From a virus: a stretch of DNA of 22,172 bases. Positions 12,895 through 20,537 of this stretch are shown here, one piece after another; position 1 is the first letter of the stretch, and each line of letters begins with the position of its first letter. Location: positions 1 through 22,172 of the IMG/VR virus record IMGVR_UViG_3300049617_000202; one strand, written 5' to 3'. Under the pieces are notes generated by a model, which was not told the DNA's origin, ran no database searches, and saw nothing but the letters and a program-made list of their open reading frames with translations. The translations under genes and the position numbers were made by a program.

Positions 12895-15147
12895 GTGCTC
12901 GACCCTCAGACCTGGCTCAAGGCCATCATCCGCGCCACCATCCGCCCCAGGCCGCGCTCCCGCCTGTGGAAGTGGCTCGACCGCTGGGCCGTCGTCCCGG
13001 AGGAGGCCGGCGGTCCCTGCACCGGCCGGCTCCGCACCGGCCGCGTCCCCATCTTCCGCGGCATCTATGACCTGGCACAGCGCCGCGGCGTCCATTTCAT
13101 CACCGTCGTCGCCAGCGCCCGCGTCGGCAAAACCCTCTTCAGCATCTGCATGGTCCTGTACTGGATCGGCGAGCGATTCGGCCACGTCGTCTGGCTGGAT
13201 CCCACCCGCAAAAGCGCCGTCAAGCTCGTCCGGACGGAACTCGAAGAGTTCCTCCTTCAATGCAAGCCCGTCCGCGACCTCGCCATCATTTCGCGGAAAA
13301 CCTGGACCACCCTCGAGAAGTCCTTTCGCGGAAAGCTATTCCGCATCGTGGCCAGCGGCGCCGAGGCCGATCTCCACGGCTTCAATGCCGAACTCGCGAT
13401 TATCAACGAGCGCGATTTATGCCGAGCCAGCGTCAGCCGCGACGCCGCCAGTTACGATAAGATCGTCGCCCGCACCAAGCTATTTACGGGGTCGCGATTA
13501 GTCATTGATAACTCGACGCCAGGGGAGGGGGGCGAGCTGAGTCCCACCTGGCAATCCTTCCTGCGGCGCAGTCAGCATTACTGCTATTTCCCATGCCCCC
13601 ATTGCAGCCGGGAGAAGAAAACCCGAACGCAGAGGCGCAGAGACGCAAAGGCAGCAAAGGCAAAAGCTTTTAAACAGGATTTACAGGATGGACAGGATGG
13701 GAAGGGAAAACTCCCCCGCCGCCATCCTGTAAATCCTTTAAATCCTGCTAATCCTGTCGAAAATTCCCCCGCCTGGACGCCCCCCAGCGAAGAAGACGTA
13801 GAGCCCGGCCGCTCGCCACTGAGTTACGAGCCATCCCTCCGCGGCTGGCAGCGCCTCAGCTTCTTCATCGATCAAAAACTCGTCCCCTTCGATAAGCGCC
13901 TCGAACCCATCCGCACCAAGGGCAGCAAACGCGGAGTCGTCCCGCCACGCGATAAGTGGCGCGAGGAAAAGACCGGCCAATTCAAATTCTCCCAATTCGC
14001 AATCTACGAGCAAAAGCCGCGCCTCGATGACCCGACCCAGACCGAACCCATAAAGGTCGGGTACGACATGGAGGGCGTCGAGGCAGGCACCACCTACGAG
14101 TGCGCATGGTGCAAAAAGGACATCGAATTCAGCGAACTCGGCTGGATGCTCGACCGGTACCGCTGGATCGCGCACAACCCCGCCGCGCCCAAGGATAAGC
14201 TGAGTTTCCAGATCTGGGCCGCGCAGAACCCCTTCGAATTCTGGGGCCTGATCTCCAAGCAATTCATCGAGGCCAAAGGAAACCTCGGCGCGATGATCAC
14301 CTTCTTCCAGCACACGCTGGGGCTGCCCTTCATCCGCGCGAGTACGGTCATCAAAGAAGACGATATCGACCGCGTCATCGCCCGCACGCCCGATCGCTAC
14401 GTCCAGGGCCAGATACCGCGCGAGGCCGAGGTACTCACCATCACCATCGACGTTCAGGGCACGCAATTCTGGTTCGTCATTCGCGCCTGGGGTATCCTGT
14501 GGGACACTCCCGACTGGCCCACGTGGTCCGCCCTCGTCGATTGGGGCGAAGCCGTGAGCTGGGGCCAATTGCTCGAGATCTGCGGCCTGCAAGCCGATGC
14601 CCGCGGCCACATCCGCAAGTTCGTCTTCAATTACCCGGATGGTACCTCGCGCGAGTACGTCATTACTTCCGGCCTCGTCGATTCCGGGTTCGAAGCCCAG
14701 GACAATAAAGACGTCTACTCCTTCTGCCAGCGTAACAGCGCCATCTTCAGCCCATCAAAAGGCGGCGACGCCAGCAAAACCCGCGGTAACACCGTCCGGC
14801 TCTCCCCCATCATGGACGATAGCATGGACCTGGTCTGGTTCTGGTCCGATTACTTCGCGTGCAACCTATACTACGATTGCATCAAGGACGGCGCCACCAT
14901 CGCCGGCACCATCTATTGGTGGCTGCCTGTAAACGTCGATCGTCATTACAAAACCCAACTCACGGATGAGCTGCAAATCGAGAAGGATGGCCGCCGCGTC
15001 TGGGATAGCCGGACAAAAAACAATCACCTTGGCGATTGCGAAAAACAGCAGCGTGTCCTCAGCGGCTTCGTCGAGGAAATCCTCGATGGCCACCGCGCCG
15101 AGCGCGCCGCGGTGGAAAAGGCCGCGGAGGAAAAGGGGCAGCACTAA
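12895..15147 (+). CDS. Terminase large subunit, GpA type, with in-frame repeat insertion (750 aa)
   Basis: The packaging motor ATPase/nuclease. A Walker A-like VASARVGKT is at 72-80, VVWLDPT at 98-104, and a Walker B-position [10 protein letters not shown] at 166-175, with NERD in place of the usual [15 protein letters not shown] is at 208-220. A zinc-ribbon-like CPHC (234-237) and CAWC (403-406) pair is present, and the nuclease-domain TITIDVQG is at 515-522. The start is GTG at 12895. Residues about 241-290 are encoded by two genomic repeat families inserted without breaking the frame, between the two Cys pairs. This makes the protein longer than usual GpA terminases. The stop codon is part of a CGCAAAG-type repeat. 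Confidence 0.9.
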   Translation: MLDPQTWLKAIIRATIRPRPRSRLWKWLDRWAVVPEEAGGPCTGRLRTGRVPIFRGIYDLAQRRGVHFITVVASARVGKTLFSICMVLYWIGERFGHVVWLDPTRKSAVKLVRTELEEFLLQCKPVRDLAIISRKTWTTLEKSFRGKLFRIVASGAEADLHGFNAELAIINERDLCRASVSRDAASYDKIVARTKLFTGSRLVIDNSTPGEGGELSPTWQSFLRRSQHYCYFPCPHCSREKKTRTQRRRDAKAAKAKAFKQDLQDGQDGKGKLPRRHPVNPLNPANPVENSPAWTPPSEEDVEPGRSPLSYEPSLRGWQRLSFFIDQKLVPFDKRLEPIRTKGSKRGVVPPRDKWREEKTGQFKFSQFAIYEQKPRLDDPTQTEPIKVGYDMEGVEAGTTYECAWCKKDIEFSELGWMLDRYRWIAHNPAAPKDKLSFQIWAAQNPFEFWGLISKQFIEAKGNLGAMITFFQHTLGLPFIRASTVIKEDDIDRVIARTPDRYVQGQIPREAEVLTITIDVQGTQFWFVIRAWGILWDTPDWPTWSALVDWGEAVSWGQLLEICGLQADARGHIRKFVFNYPDGTSREYVITSGLVDSGFEAQDNKDVYSFCQRNSAIFSPSKGGDASKTRGNTVRLSPIMDDSMDLVWFWSDYFACNLYYDCIKDGATIAGTIYWWLPVNVDRHYKTQLTDELQIEKDGRRVWDSRTKNNHLGDCEKQQRVLSGFVEEILDGHRAERAAVEKAAEEKGQH
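13628..13766. repeat. Two tandem repeat families inserted in the terminase gene
   Basis: The first is an ACGCAGAGGCGCAGAGACGC-type run (13628-13661). The second is a hairpin in which AGGATTTACAGGATGG (13676-13691) is exactly inverted at 13722-13737, followed by more AATCCTG units. The same AATCCTG words recur upstream of the S49 protease and after the capsid gene. Confidence 0.9.
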
Positions 15148-15245
15148 CCGCAAAGATCGCAAAAGGGGGAACTGGCGGAGATTTCCCAAAACGCAATTTT
15201 CTTACGCTTCCGGAATCTTTGCGTTCTCTGCGTTCTTTGTGGTTA
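15146..15245. repeat. CGCAAAG/TTTGCG hairpin repeat, copy A
   Basis: AACCGCAAAGATCGCAAAAG at the left is matched imperfectly by TTTGCGTTCTCTGCGTTCTT and GTGGTTA at the right. The left end overlaps the terminase TAA (15145-15147). Related copies lie at 15749-15833, 18779-18852 and 21599-21662. The gap 15148-15423 before the next gene holds this repeat, a promoter-like motif, a terminator and another inverted repeat, but no gene I can support. Confidence 0.85.
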
Positions 15246-15254
15246 CCCGCCCCT

Positions 15255-15280
15255 TTTGACACGCCGCCGCGCTCTAGCTT
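15255..15280 (+). promoter_or_regulatory. TTTGACA motif, copy 1 (promoter-like)
   Basis: TTTGACA at 15255-15261 contains a perfect -35 TTGACA. CTAGCTTCGG starts 12 nt later. A similar pair (TTTGACA, then CTAACTCCG after 11 nt) occurs at 19405-19431. No standard -10 box lies at 16-18 nt. Two further TTTGACA copies are at 15404-15410 and 18864-18870. Confidence 0.4.
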
Positions 15281-15291
15281 CGGCGACTAGC

Positions 15292-15332
15292 AACGGCCCG
15301 CCTCTTTCGAGAGTCCCGGGCCGTTGTCTTTT
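15292..15332 (+). terminator. Intrinsic terminator-like hairpin between terminase and joining-protein genes
   Basis: AACGGCCCG (15292-15300) pairs perfectly with CGGGCCGTT (15317-15325). A nested CTCT-TTCG-AGAG forms a UUCG-capped inner stem. GTCTTTTA follows. It could end terminase transcription or act as an attenuator for the structural genes. Confidence 0.75.
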
Positions 15333-15343
15333 ACCGGCCATAA

Positions 15344-15398
15344 TTCCAGACACCGTCTGGAAAAATCAGCGTCCATCAGCGTCCATCCGCGGTTCCTC
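15344..15398. repeat. 8-3-8 inverted repeat and GCGTCCATC repeat string
   Basis: TTCCAGAC-ACC-GTCTGGAA (15344-15362) is a perfect inverted repeat with the same geometry as the one at 10179-10197 but a different sequence. It is followed by the repeated words CAGCGTCCATCAGCGTCCATC and GCGGTT, a string of genomic-repeat type. Confidence 0.75.
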
Positions 15399-15423
15399 TT
15401 TCCTTTGACAGCCGCGCTCCGGC

Positions 15424-15741
15424 GTGTCCCAAGCCTCCGATCTCCTCGACGTCCTCCTCGACCAGATCGAGGCCGGCAACCCCGCCTTCGTCACCGATCT
15501 ACAGACCAAGGCCCTCGCCCAGATCACCGCCGGCAACGGTGAACTCCCCATCCTCACCACCGGCACCGTTAACGGCAAAGCCTTCGGCCGCACCGTCCCG
15601 CTCACCGCCGTCCAGGTCGCCCGGCAATGCGCCGAGGCACTTCGCGAGGCGGCCGGCTACGGCCCCATCACCAATATCGATTTCAGCCGCTCCCTGCCCG
15701 ACGGCATGGGCGACCGCGGCGACGAGGAGAGCTGGCCATGA
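15424..15741 (+). CDS. Small head-joining-type phage protein (105 aa)
   Basis: The GTG at 15424 starts MSQASDLLDVLLDQIEAGNPAFVTDLQTKALAQITAGNG, followed by a beta segment (LPILTTGTVNGKAFGRTVPLTAVQVARQCAEALREA). Its place between the large terminase and portal is where lambda-like phages encode gpW-type head-tail joining proteins. That function is inferred from position and size, not from a clear motif match. TTTGACA lies only 13 nt before the start, and no Shine-Dalgarno is evident. Confidence 0.65.
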   Translation: MSQASDLLDVLLDQIEAGNPAFVTDLQTKALAQITAGNGELPILTTGTVNGKAFGRTVPLTAVQVARQCAEALREAAGYGPITNIDFSRSLPDGMGDRGDEESWP

Positions 15742-15748
15742 GGCGATC

Positions 15749-15833
15749 AACCGCAAAGATCGCAAAGATCACAAAAGGGAGGGGAGGTTTCGCGCCCGGA
15801 ATCTCTGCGTTCTCTGCGTTCTTTGTGGTTAAC
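15749..15833. repeat. CGCAAAG/TTTGCG hairpin repeat, copy B
   Basis: AACCGCAAAGATCGCAAAGA at the left, CTCTGCGTTCTCTGCGTTCT and TTGTGGTTAA at the right. It fills the space between the joining-type gene and the portal gene. Confidence 0.88.
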
Positions 15834-15850
15834 CCCTCTGGAGCCCGGCC

Positions 15851-17431
15851 GTGAACGTCCTCGGCCTCCTCAGCCGGTTCCTCGGCATCGGCACCAACGC
15901 TTTCGCGGACACCATCCTCGAGTCCGTCGACCGCGCCAACGTCCGCTTCATCCTCCCGCTCGATTCCGCGCTCTATCTCACCGCGACCTCGCGCCGGCTC
16001 ATCAACGAGAAAATCGAGTGGTGCTGGCAAAACTTCGGTTGCGTCAAAGAGGCCGGCGCCGGCGTCGCCCGCCACACCGTCGGCAAGGGCGTTTCCCTCG
16101 AGAGCAACTCCGACGACGACGAATGGAACCAGCTCGCCGAGGACGATTTCGAGCAATACGCCCTCACCCCCGCCCGTTGCGATCTTGCCGCGCGCCGCAA
16201 TTTCTACGAAGCGCAAACCACCATGGTCGAGCACCGCGTCTTCCGTGGCGAGGCCCTCGCGGCCCATGGCAACAACGAGGAGTGGGGCGATTGCCCCGCC
16301 TTCCAGCTCTATGATAGCGAGGAAATCTCCACCCCGCCCCCCGCCGGCAGCATCGGCGATAAGATCATCCTGGATGGCATCGAACTCGACGCCAATTCCC
16401 GCCCTCTCGCCTATCATCATCGCAATCTCGACGGCATGACGTGGACGGCGATCCCGCGTTCCCAATTCATCCATTGGTTCAAGGGCCATGCCATCAACCA
16501 GGTGCGCGGCATCTCCGATCTCGCGCAAGCCGTCAATCCCCTGGTCGATATCTACGAGCTGAGCCGCCTCGCCACGAAATCCGCCAAAGCCCAGCAGCTC
16601 ATCGCCCTCGTCCTGAAGAACGTCCCGAAGTCCAAGGGCCGCGGCGCTATCGGCGCGTTGCGCAAGGCTGTTCCCGGCTCCCCCGGCTGTAACGAGGGCA
16701 ACCTCGCCACCGATTACTCCCAGCTCGAGAAACTCACCACCGCCAGCGGCGCCGGCATCGCGTATCTGAATGGCGACGGCGAAGCCCAGCTCCTCACCGC
16801 CAATTCCCCCAGCCCATTGGTCGAAGGGTACATCACCGGCCTGCTGATGAAGAACGTGTACGCCGCCCTCGGCCTGCCATCTTCCTTCTCCTGGGACCCC
16901 GAGAAACTCGGCGGCGCCAACATGCGCTTCATCCTTTCGAAGAGCGATCTGCTCTTCCAGGTCCTCAGCGACGCCCTCATTTATCGGTTCTGTAATCCCA
17001 TCGCGTTCCGGTACCTGGATTGGCGCATCAAGACCGGCATGCTCCGTCCGTGCAAGGACAAGCTGTGGGCCTCGAAGCTCTCCTGGCAGACCCCGCCCCG
17101 CGTCACCGTCGATAACGGCCACGAGGTCAAGCTGCTCATCGAGCTGCTCGCCAATGGCCTCCTGACCATGCGCGAGTACTGCAACGCCCGCGGCCTGAAT
17201 TACCGCAACGTCATGCGGCAATGGATCCGCGAGCCCCTCGAATTCATCCGCATCGCCAAACAGGAAATCGCACTCTCCAAGGATTTCCTGAAGCCCGACG
17301 AAGGCGAAAAGCTGTTGGCCCTCTGGATCCAGAACATGCCCCTCTGGCGCTCGAGCAAGCCCGGCCAGGGCACCCAACCCGACGCCAACGGAGGCGGCGG
17401 CGGTGGCAACGGAGACGGAGAAAACTCATGA
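15851..17431 (+). CDS. Phage portal protein, lambda family (526 aa)
   Basis: The GTG at 15851 begins MNVLGLLSRFLGIG. The core holds the lambda-type portal pattern: VGKGVSLESN, then MVEHRVFRGEALAAHG, IILDGIELDANSRPLAYHH, RSQFIHWFKGHAINQVRGISDLAQAVNPLVDI, and the C-terminal LPSSFSWDPEKLGGANMRFILSKSDLLFQ. The length is normal for the family. The portal forms the dodecameric ring at the head vertex through which DNA is packaged. The C-terminus ends in a Gly/Asn-rich tail. The stop overlaps the next ATG (ATGA). The order terminase-joining-portal-protease supports the call. Confidence 0.93.
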   Translation: MNVLGLLSRFLGIGTNAFADTILESVDRANVRFILPLDSALYLTATSRRLINEKIEWCWQNFGCVKEAGAGVARHTVGKGVSLESNSDDDEWNQLAEDDFEQYALTPARCDLAARRNFYEAQTTMVEHRVFRGEALAAHGNNEEWGDCPAFQLYDSEEISTPPPAGSIGDKIILDGIELDANSRPLAYHHRNLDGMTWTAIPRSQFIHWFKGHAINQVRGISDLAQAVNPLVDIYELSRLATKSAKAQQLIALVLKNVPKSKGRGAIGALRKAVPGSPGCNEGNLATDYSQLEKLTTASGAGIAYLNGDGEAQLLTANSPSPLVEGYITGLLMKNVYAALGLPSSFSWDPEKLGGANMRFILSKSDLLFQVLSDALIYRFCNPIAFRYLDWRIKTGMLRPCKDKLWASKLSWQTPPRVTVDNGHEVKLLIELLANGLLTMREYCNARGLNYRNVMRQWIREPLEFIRIAKQEIALSKDFLKPDEGEKLLALWIQNMPLWRSSKPGQGTQPDANGGGGGGNGDGENS

Positions 17432-17652
17432 TCGCCGATTTACAACCGTTTGTAATTCCGCATTCCGCACTCCGCATTCCGCATTGCTTCGCCCCCGTCG
17501 ATTGGCCCGGCGACGAAGACGAAATGGAATCCGTTTTTGCCCGCAACCGCCGCACTTCGCCCCATAAGTCCCACGCAATCAGACATAGGTTGTCTACATG
17601 TAGACAAGTCGGCGCCCCCCTTGGGCGGGCGAAGCAAAGCGAAGCCCCCTGA
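17428..17652 (+). CDS. Small repeat-laden ORF after portal (74 aa)
   Basis: The ATG at 17428 overlaps the portal stop. The peptide starts MIADLQPFVIPHSALRIPHC, which comes from a TTACAACCGTTTGTAA repeat followed by CATTCCGCA-type repeats. The middle (FAPVDWPGDEDEMESVFARNRRTSPHKSH) is the only part that looks like ordinary protein. The end comes from the TTGTCTACATGTAGACAA palindrome and a GC-rich repeat. It may be a small phage gene heavily invaded by repeats or a remnant. Function unknown. Confidence 0.4.
   Translation: MIADLQPFVIPHSALRIPHCFAPVDWPGDEDEMESVFARNRRTSPHKSHAIRHRLSTCRQVGAPLGRAKQSEAP
17440..17487. repeat. TTACAACCGTTTGTAA copy 3 (inverted) plus CATTCCGCA repeat string
   Basis: The 16-bp element at 17440-17455 is the reverse complement of copies 1 and 2. 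It is followed at once by tandem CATTCCGCA/CTCCGCATTCCGC units up to about 17487. Confidence 0.88.
17590..17607. repeat. Perfect 18-bp palindrome TTGTCTACATGTAGACAA
   Basis: The sequence equals its own reverse complement over all 18 bases. It lies inside the small ORF after the portal gene. It could be a repeat element or a binding site; no second copy was seen in this window. Confidence 0.9.
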
Positions 17653-17670
17653 CATCCCCCCTTTGATTCT

Positions 17671-17841
17671 ATGACTACGCGATTCATGTGGGCCGTCTTC
17701 GAAGGCGACGAACAACTCACCGCCTGGAACACCGCGCGGGACCGAGTACTGGGCGCATGGAAACGCTCCGGCCGCCGCGGCCAGGGCGGCAGCTTCACCC
17801 TCCGCAAAAAAGGCTTCATCGAACCGAGCCCCGGGTCCTGA
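17671..17841 (+). CDS. Very small hypothetical protein (56 aa)
   Basis: An ATG-started frame reads MTTRFMWAVFEGDEQLTAWN and continues TARDRVLGAWKRSGRRGQGG, then SFTLRKKGFIEPSPGS. It is basic and soluble, with a composition consistent with a real small phage protein. It falls between the portal and protease genes, where other phages carry small accessory head proteins. No family recognised. It ends just before an AATCCTGTC repeat. Confidence 0.45.
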   Translation: MTTRFMWAVFEGDEQLTAWNTARDRVLGAWKRSGRRGQGGSFTLRKKGFIEPSPGS

Positions 17842-17845
17842 TCCC

Positions 17846-17890
17846 AATCCTGTCCATCCTGTCCATCCCGTAAATCCTGTCTAAAAATTC
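17846..17890. repeat. AATCCTGTCCATCCTGTCC repeat string upstream of the protease gene
   Basis: Tandem AATCCTGTC/CATCCTGTC/CATCCCGTAAATCCTGTC units end in TAAAAATTC directly before the protease ATG at 17892. A similar string ending in TAAAAATTC lies at 20481-20517, and related units lie in the terminase gene. Confidence 0.88.
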
Positions 17891-17891
17891 C

Positions 17892-18779
17892 ATGCGAATC
17901 CCCGAGTTCCTGTTGAGCGAGCCCCTGGCCGTCCACGCCCCGTCGCTGGCAGGGTGGATGATGCGGCGCGAGCGCATCGAGGCGATCCTAATGGGCGCCG
18001 ATCCGCGCGGTGCGTCGCGGGAGTCTCAGTCCTCCGCCCCGGACCCCGCGAGGTTCGATTGGTTGGCTGCTTACGTCAATGGGCGGCGCCCGTACCAGGT
18101 CACGAACGGGATCGCGGCGATTCATGCCAACGAGATCCTTGCCCGCACGCATACCACTTTCGACAAGGCCTACGGCGACACCCATTACAACGACCTGATT
18201 TCCGAACTCGGCCAGGCCGCCGGCGACGACAAGGTGCGCGGCATCCGGCTCGATATTTCCAGCCCCGGCGGTTCCGCGGTCGGCGCACCCGAGGCAGCCG
18301 CGGCCGTCCTGGCAGCGCGCCAGCAAAAGCCCGTCGTGTCCCACATTGAAACCGTGGGCGCCAGCGCCGCGTACTATCTCGCCGCAGCCAGCAACGCCAT
18401 CATAGTATCGCCCAGCGCCATTGTCGGCAGCGTCGGCACCATCTCCATGTTCGCGGATATCTCCGCGATGCTCGAAAAAATGGGCGTCAAGGTCAACCTG
18501 ATGACGCCCAAGGTCAGCGACCTGAAGGCAGCAGGCAACCAAGTCCGCCCGATGACTGATGACGAGCAGGATTACCTCCAGGACCGCCTCGAATCCATCA
18601 ACGCGAAATTCACCGGCTGGGTTCAATCCAACAGGCCCGGCGTCAGCGACGACGCGATGCGCGGCCAGTGGTTCTCCGGCCAGGACGCCGTCGACCAGGG
18701 CCTCGCCGATTGCACCGGCAGCGTCGACGACGCCAACGCCGCCCTCGATGCGCTGATAGCTTACTCGAACGGGGAGTGA
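17892..18779 (+). CDS. Prohead protease, S49/ClpP-fold (295 aa)
   Basis: Residues about 65-275 follow the S49 (SppA-like, lambda gpC N-terminal) protease plan: GIRLDISSPGGSAVGAPEAA (117-136), then HIETVGASAAYYLAAASNAIIVSPSAIVGSVGTIS, where Ser158 in GAS is the likely nucleophile. K207 or K212 (TPKVSDLKAAG) is a candidate general base. It cleaves scaffold and head proteins during capsid maturation. In lambda this domain is fused to the scaffold region. Here the scaffold candidate is separate and next downstream. The ATG at 17892 follows the TAAAAATTC end of a repeat, with no Shine-Dalgarno. Confidence 0.92.
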   Translation: MRIPEFLLSEPLAVHAPSLAGWMMRRERIEAILMGADPRGASRESQSSAPDPARFDWLAAYVNGRRPYQVTNGIAAIHANEILARTHTTFDKAYGDTHYNDLISELGQAAGDDKVRGIRLDISSPGGSAVGAPEAAAAVLAARQQKPVVSHIETVGASAAYYLAAASNAIIVSPSAIVGSVGTISMFADISAMLEKMGVKVNLMTPKVSDLKAAGNQVRPMTDDEQDYLQDRLESINAKFTGWVQSNRPGVSDDAMRGQWFSGQDAVDQGLADCTGSVDDANAALDALIAYSNGE

Positions 18780-18852
18780 CCGCAAAGAACGCAAAGAGCG
18801 CAAAGGGGAGGGTGTCCGGAATCTCTGCGTTCTCCGCGCTCTTTGCGGTTAA
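18779..18852. repeat. CGCAAAG/TTTGCG hairpin repeat, copy C
   Basis: ACCGCAAAGAACGCAAAGAG on the left pairs with CTCCGCGCTCTTTGCGGT on the right. The left end touches the protease stop codon (18777-18779). Confidence 0.88.
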
Positions 18853-18863
18853 TCATCCGGCGC

Positions 18864-18870
18864 TTTGACA
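18864..18870 (+). promoter_or_regulatory. TTTGACA motif, copy 3
   Basis: CGCTTTGACAG occurs here and at 19402-19412. The start codon follows 16 nt after TTTGACA, too close for an ordinary promoter unless the message is leaderless. It may instead be a conserved leader element of the structural genes. Confidence 0.35.
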
Positions 18871-18879
18871 GCGCGCGAC

Positions 18880-18900
18880 GTGCATCATGTTTCGATGCAC
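18880..18900 (+). promoter_or_regulatory. Hairpin with the start codon in its loop
   Basis: GTGCATC (18880-18886) pairs perfectly with GATGCAC (18894-18900). The 7-nt loop ATGTTTC begins with the ATG of the scaffold-candidate gene. In the mRNA this would present the start codon in a loop, which could regulate initiation. Confidence 0.6.
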
Positions 18901-19396
18901 CCGCTTTTCCCCTCGGTTTTTCTTCGCAGCCGATAAAGACGCACAGGGAGGCAAAGCTGCCCCCACCGTCCCAGAGCTGACCGCAAAGGTCCTCAAGCTC
19001 GAAGCTGATCTCGCAATCGCCGGTGAGAGCGCGACCGAAACCGGCGCCGCCCTGAAGGTTGCCAACGAAACCTCGACCAAGCTTCAGACCGATCTCACCG
19101 CGGCCACCCTTCGTGCCGACAAAGCCGAAGCCGACCTGGTCATCGCCAACGCCGCCGCCGCGAAGCTTCAGACGGATCTCACGGCCGCTACGCAGCGCGC
19201 CGATAAAGCCGACGCCGATCTCAAAATAGCCGACACCCGCGCCGAGTTGAAGGTGCGCGAACTCTACGCCTCCAACGGCCTGGTCCTCCCCGCCAAGCAA
19301 GCCGGCGCCGGCGACCACACCGTCACGCAAAAGCCGGACAATGCGGCCCTCACCCCCCGCCAGCGCCTCGCCGCCGGCTTCAACGCTCAGGGTTAA
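18887..19396 (+). CDS. Coiled-coil scaffold/head-assembly candidate (169 aa)
   Basis: The middle (about 28-125) is an Ala/Lys/Glu/Asp-rich coiled coil with two similar units, KLQTDLTAATLRADKAEADL and KLQTDLTAATQRADKADADL. The C-terminus (NAALTPRQRLAAGFNAQG) could contact the capsid. Position between protease and major capsid genes, with this composition, fits a scaffold protein that shapes the procapsid and is cleaved by the upstream protease. The N-terminus (MFRCTRFSPRFFFAADKD) is unusual. Its ADKDAQGGKAA part resembles repeat-derived sequence, so the true start could differ. Confidence 0.7.
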   Translation: MFRCTRFSPRFFFAADKDAQGGKAAPTVPELTAKVLKLEADLAIAGESATETGAALKVANETSTKLQTDLTAATLRADKAEADLVIANAAAAKLQTDLTAATQRADKADADLKIADTRAELKVRELYASNGLVLPAKQAGAGDHTVTQKPDNAALTPRQRLAAGFNAQG

Positions 19397-19404
19397 CGCA
19401 CCGC

Positions 19405-19411
19405 TTTGACA
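19405..19411 (+). promoter_or_regulatory. TTTGACA motif, copy 4
   Basis: CGCTTTGACAG followed after a short spacer by CTAACTCCG, resembling the pair at 15255-15283. It lies 43 nt upstream of the capsid ATG, a workable distance for a promoter or leader element, but a standard -10 is missing. Confidence 0.4.
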
Positions 19412-19454
19412 GTCCACCGCTTCTAACTCCGCAACTCTTTCCAAAAAACTCACC

Positions 19455-20480
19455 ATGGCACTCGGCACTTATACCCTTCTCGACCTCGCCTCCCGCAGCT
19501 CCAAAAACGTCCAGGCCGTCATGGAAGGCGTCCTCACCTTCGCTCCCGAGCTGATGGTGTTTCCCTGCTTCCCCAGGGCCGGCCTCACCTACTCGACCCT
19601 GACCCGCACCGAGATCCCCACCGGCGCATTCCGCAGCGTCGGCGGCGGCGTCCCGGTGACCAAGAGCGCATGGGCCAAGAAAGTCGGCTCAATGGCCGTA
19701 TTCGAAGCCGCCATGCGGGTTCCCGAGGACATTGTGGTCGCGGCGCAGTCCGAGAACGCCGATTTGATCCTGGGCGATCTCCTGGCCGATGAAGCCATCG
19801 CCACCGTTCGCGGCAGCGCCATCACCATCGGCTCGCAGGTCTGGTACGGCCAGGCCATCAACTCCGCCGGCTTCGTCGGCCTCTCGACCCAGATCGATAC
19901 CAACGACAACGAGATCAACGCCGGCGGCAGCGGCACGGCATCGAGCTCGAGCGCCTACCTCGTCTATCTCGATAACAACGTCGTGAATCCCCAGGGCATC
20001 CACTTCCTGCTCGGCAACAGCGGCCGCATGACCATGAACGATGTCTGGCTCAAGCAGCAGCTCGCAGTCCCCGGCAGCAATCCGACCGCGCTGTACATGG
20101 CGTACATCAACAACTTCCTCGCCTTCCTCGGCTTCGTGATGGCGCGGCCGCAGAACGCCTATCGTGTGAAAAACATCACCACGGCGTATCCCTTCACCGA
20201 TGCCATCGCCGCGGCCCTGCTGGCCAAGGTTCCCTACGCCCTGCAGCAGGACTTGACCAAATGGCGCTGGATGATGAACACGCAAGCCCGGCTCAGCCTT
20301 CAGGCCAGCCGAGCCACCGTGAACGTCGCGACCCCGGCCAACAAGGGCCTGAGCGCCGGCGGCGTTTATCCCGAGATGCCCGTCAGCGCGATGGGCATCC
20401 CCATCCAGGTCACCGACTCGCTGCTCCCGAACGAGCACGCCGGCCTCTTCCAGTCCTTGGTCGCACAGCCCGCCCTGTAA
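19455..20480 (+). CDS. Major capsid protein (341 aa)
   Basis: Size and position (after protease and scaffold, before a cement-type protein) point to the HK97-fold shell protein. Supporting segments include an N-terminal MALGTYTLLDLASRSSKNVQAVMEGVL, an early RTEIPTGAFRSVGGGVPVTKSAW loop, a VWYGQAINSAGFVGLSTQI stretch typical of phage capsid proteins, and a C-terminal PVSAMGIPIQVTDSLL. There is no signal peptide. The short A/C-rich leader before the ATG carries a TTTGACA motif but no strong ribosome binding site. I did not assign a capsid subfamily. Confidence 0.85.
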   Translation: MALGTYTLLDLASRSSKNVQAVMEGVLTFAPELMVFPCFPRAGLTYSTLTRTEIPTGAFRSVGGGVPVTKSAWAKKVGSMAVFEAAMRVPEDIVVAAQSENADLILGDLLADEAIATVRGSAITIGSQVWYGQAINSAGFVGLSTQIDTNDNEINAGGSGTASSSSAYLVYLDNNVVNPQGIHFLLGNSGRMTMNDVWLKQQLAVPGSNPTALYMAYINNFLAFLGFVMARPQNAYRVKNITTAYPFTDAIAAALLAKVPYALQQDLTKWRWMMNTQARLSLQASRATVNVATPANKGLSAGGVYPEMPVSAMGIPIQVTDSLLPNEHAGLFQSLVAQPAL

Positions 20481-20517
20481 TCATCCTGTTCATCCCGTCA
20501 TCCTGTCTAAAAATTCT
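20481..20517. repeat. CATCCTGTTCATCCCGTCATCC repeat string after the capsid gene
   Basis: Units TCATCCTGTT, CATCCCG and TCATCCTGTC end in TAAAAATTC, as at 17846-17890. It starts right after the capsid TAA and lies 21 bp before the next ATG. Confidence 0.85.
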
Positions 20518-20537
20518 GACTTAGTAACCAAAGCAAA

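Noticed and set aside
12757-13260. 167-aa minus-strand frame next to the SEC-C gene
   Set aside because: It lies antisense to the terminase N-terminus and its Asp/Gly/Ala-rich composition is typical of a shadow frame.
15683-17377. 564-aa open frame on the minus strand
   Set aside because: It is antisense to the portal gene, which has clear family features. Its Gly/Ala/Glu-rich composition is that expected from the complement of C-biased codons.
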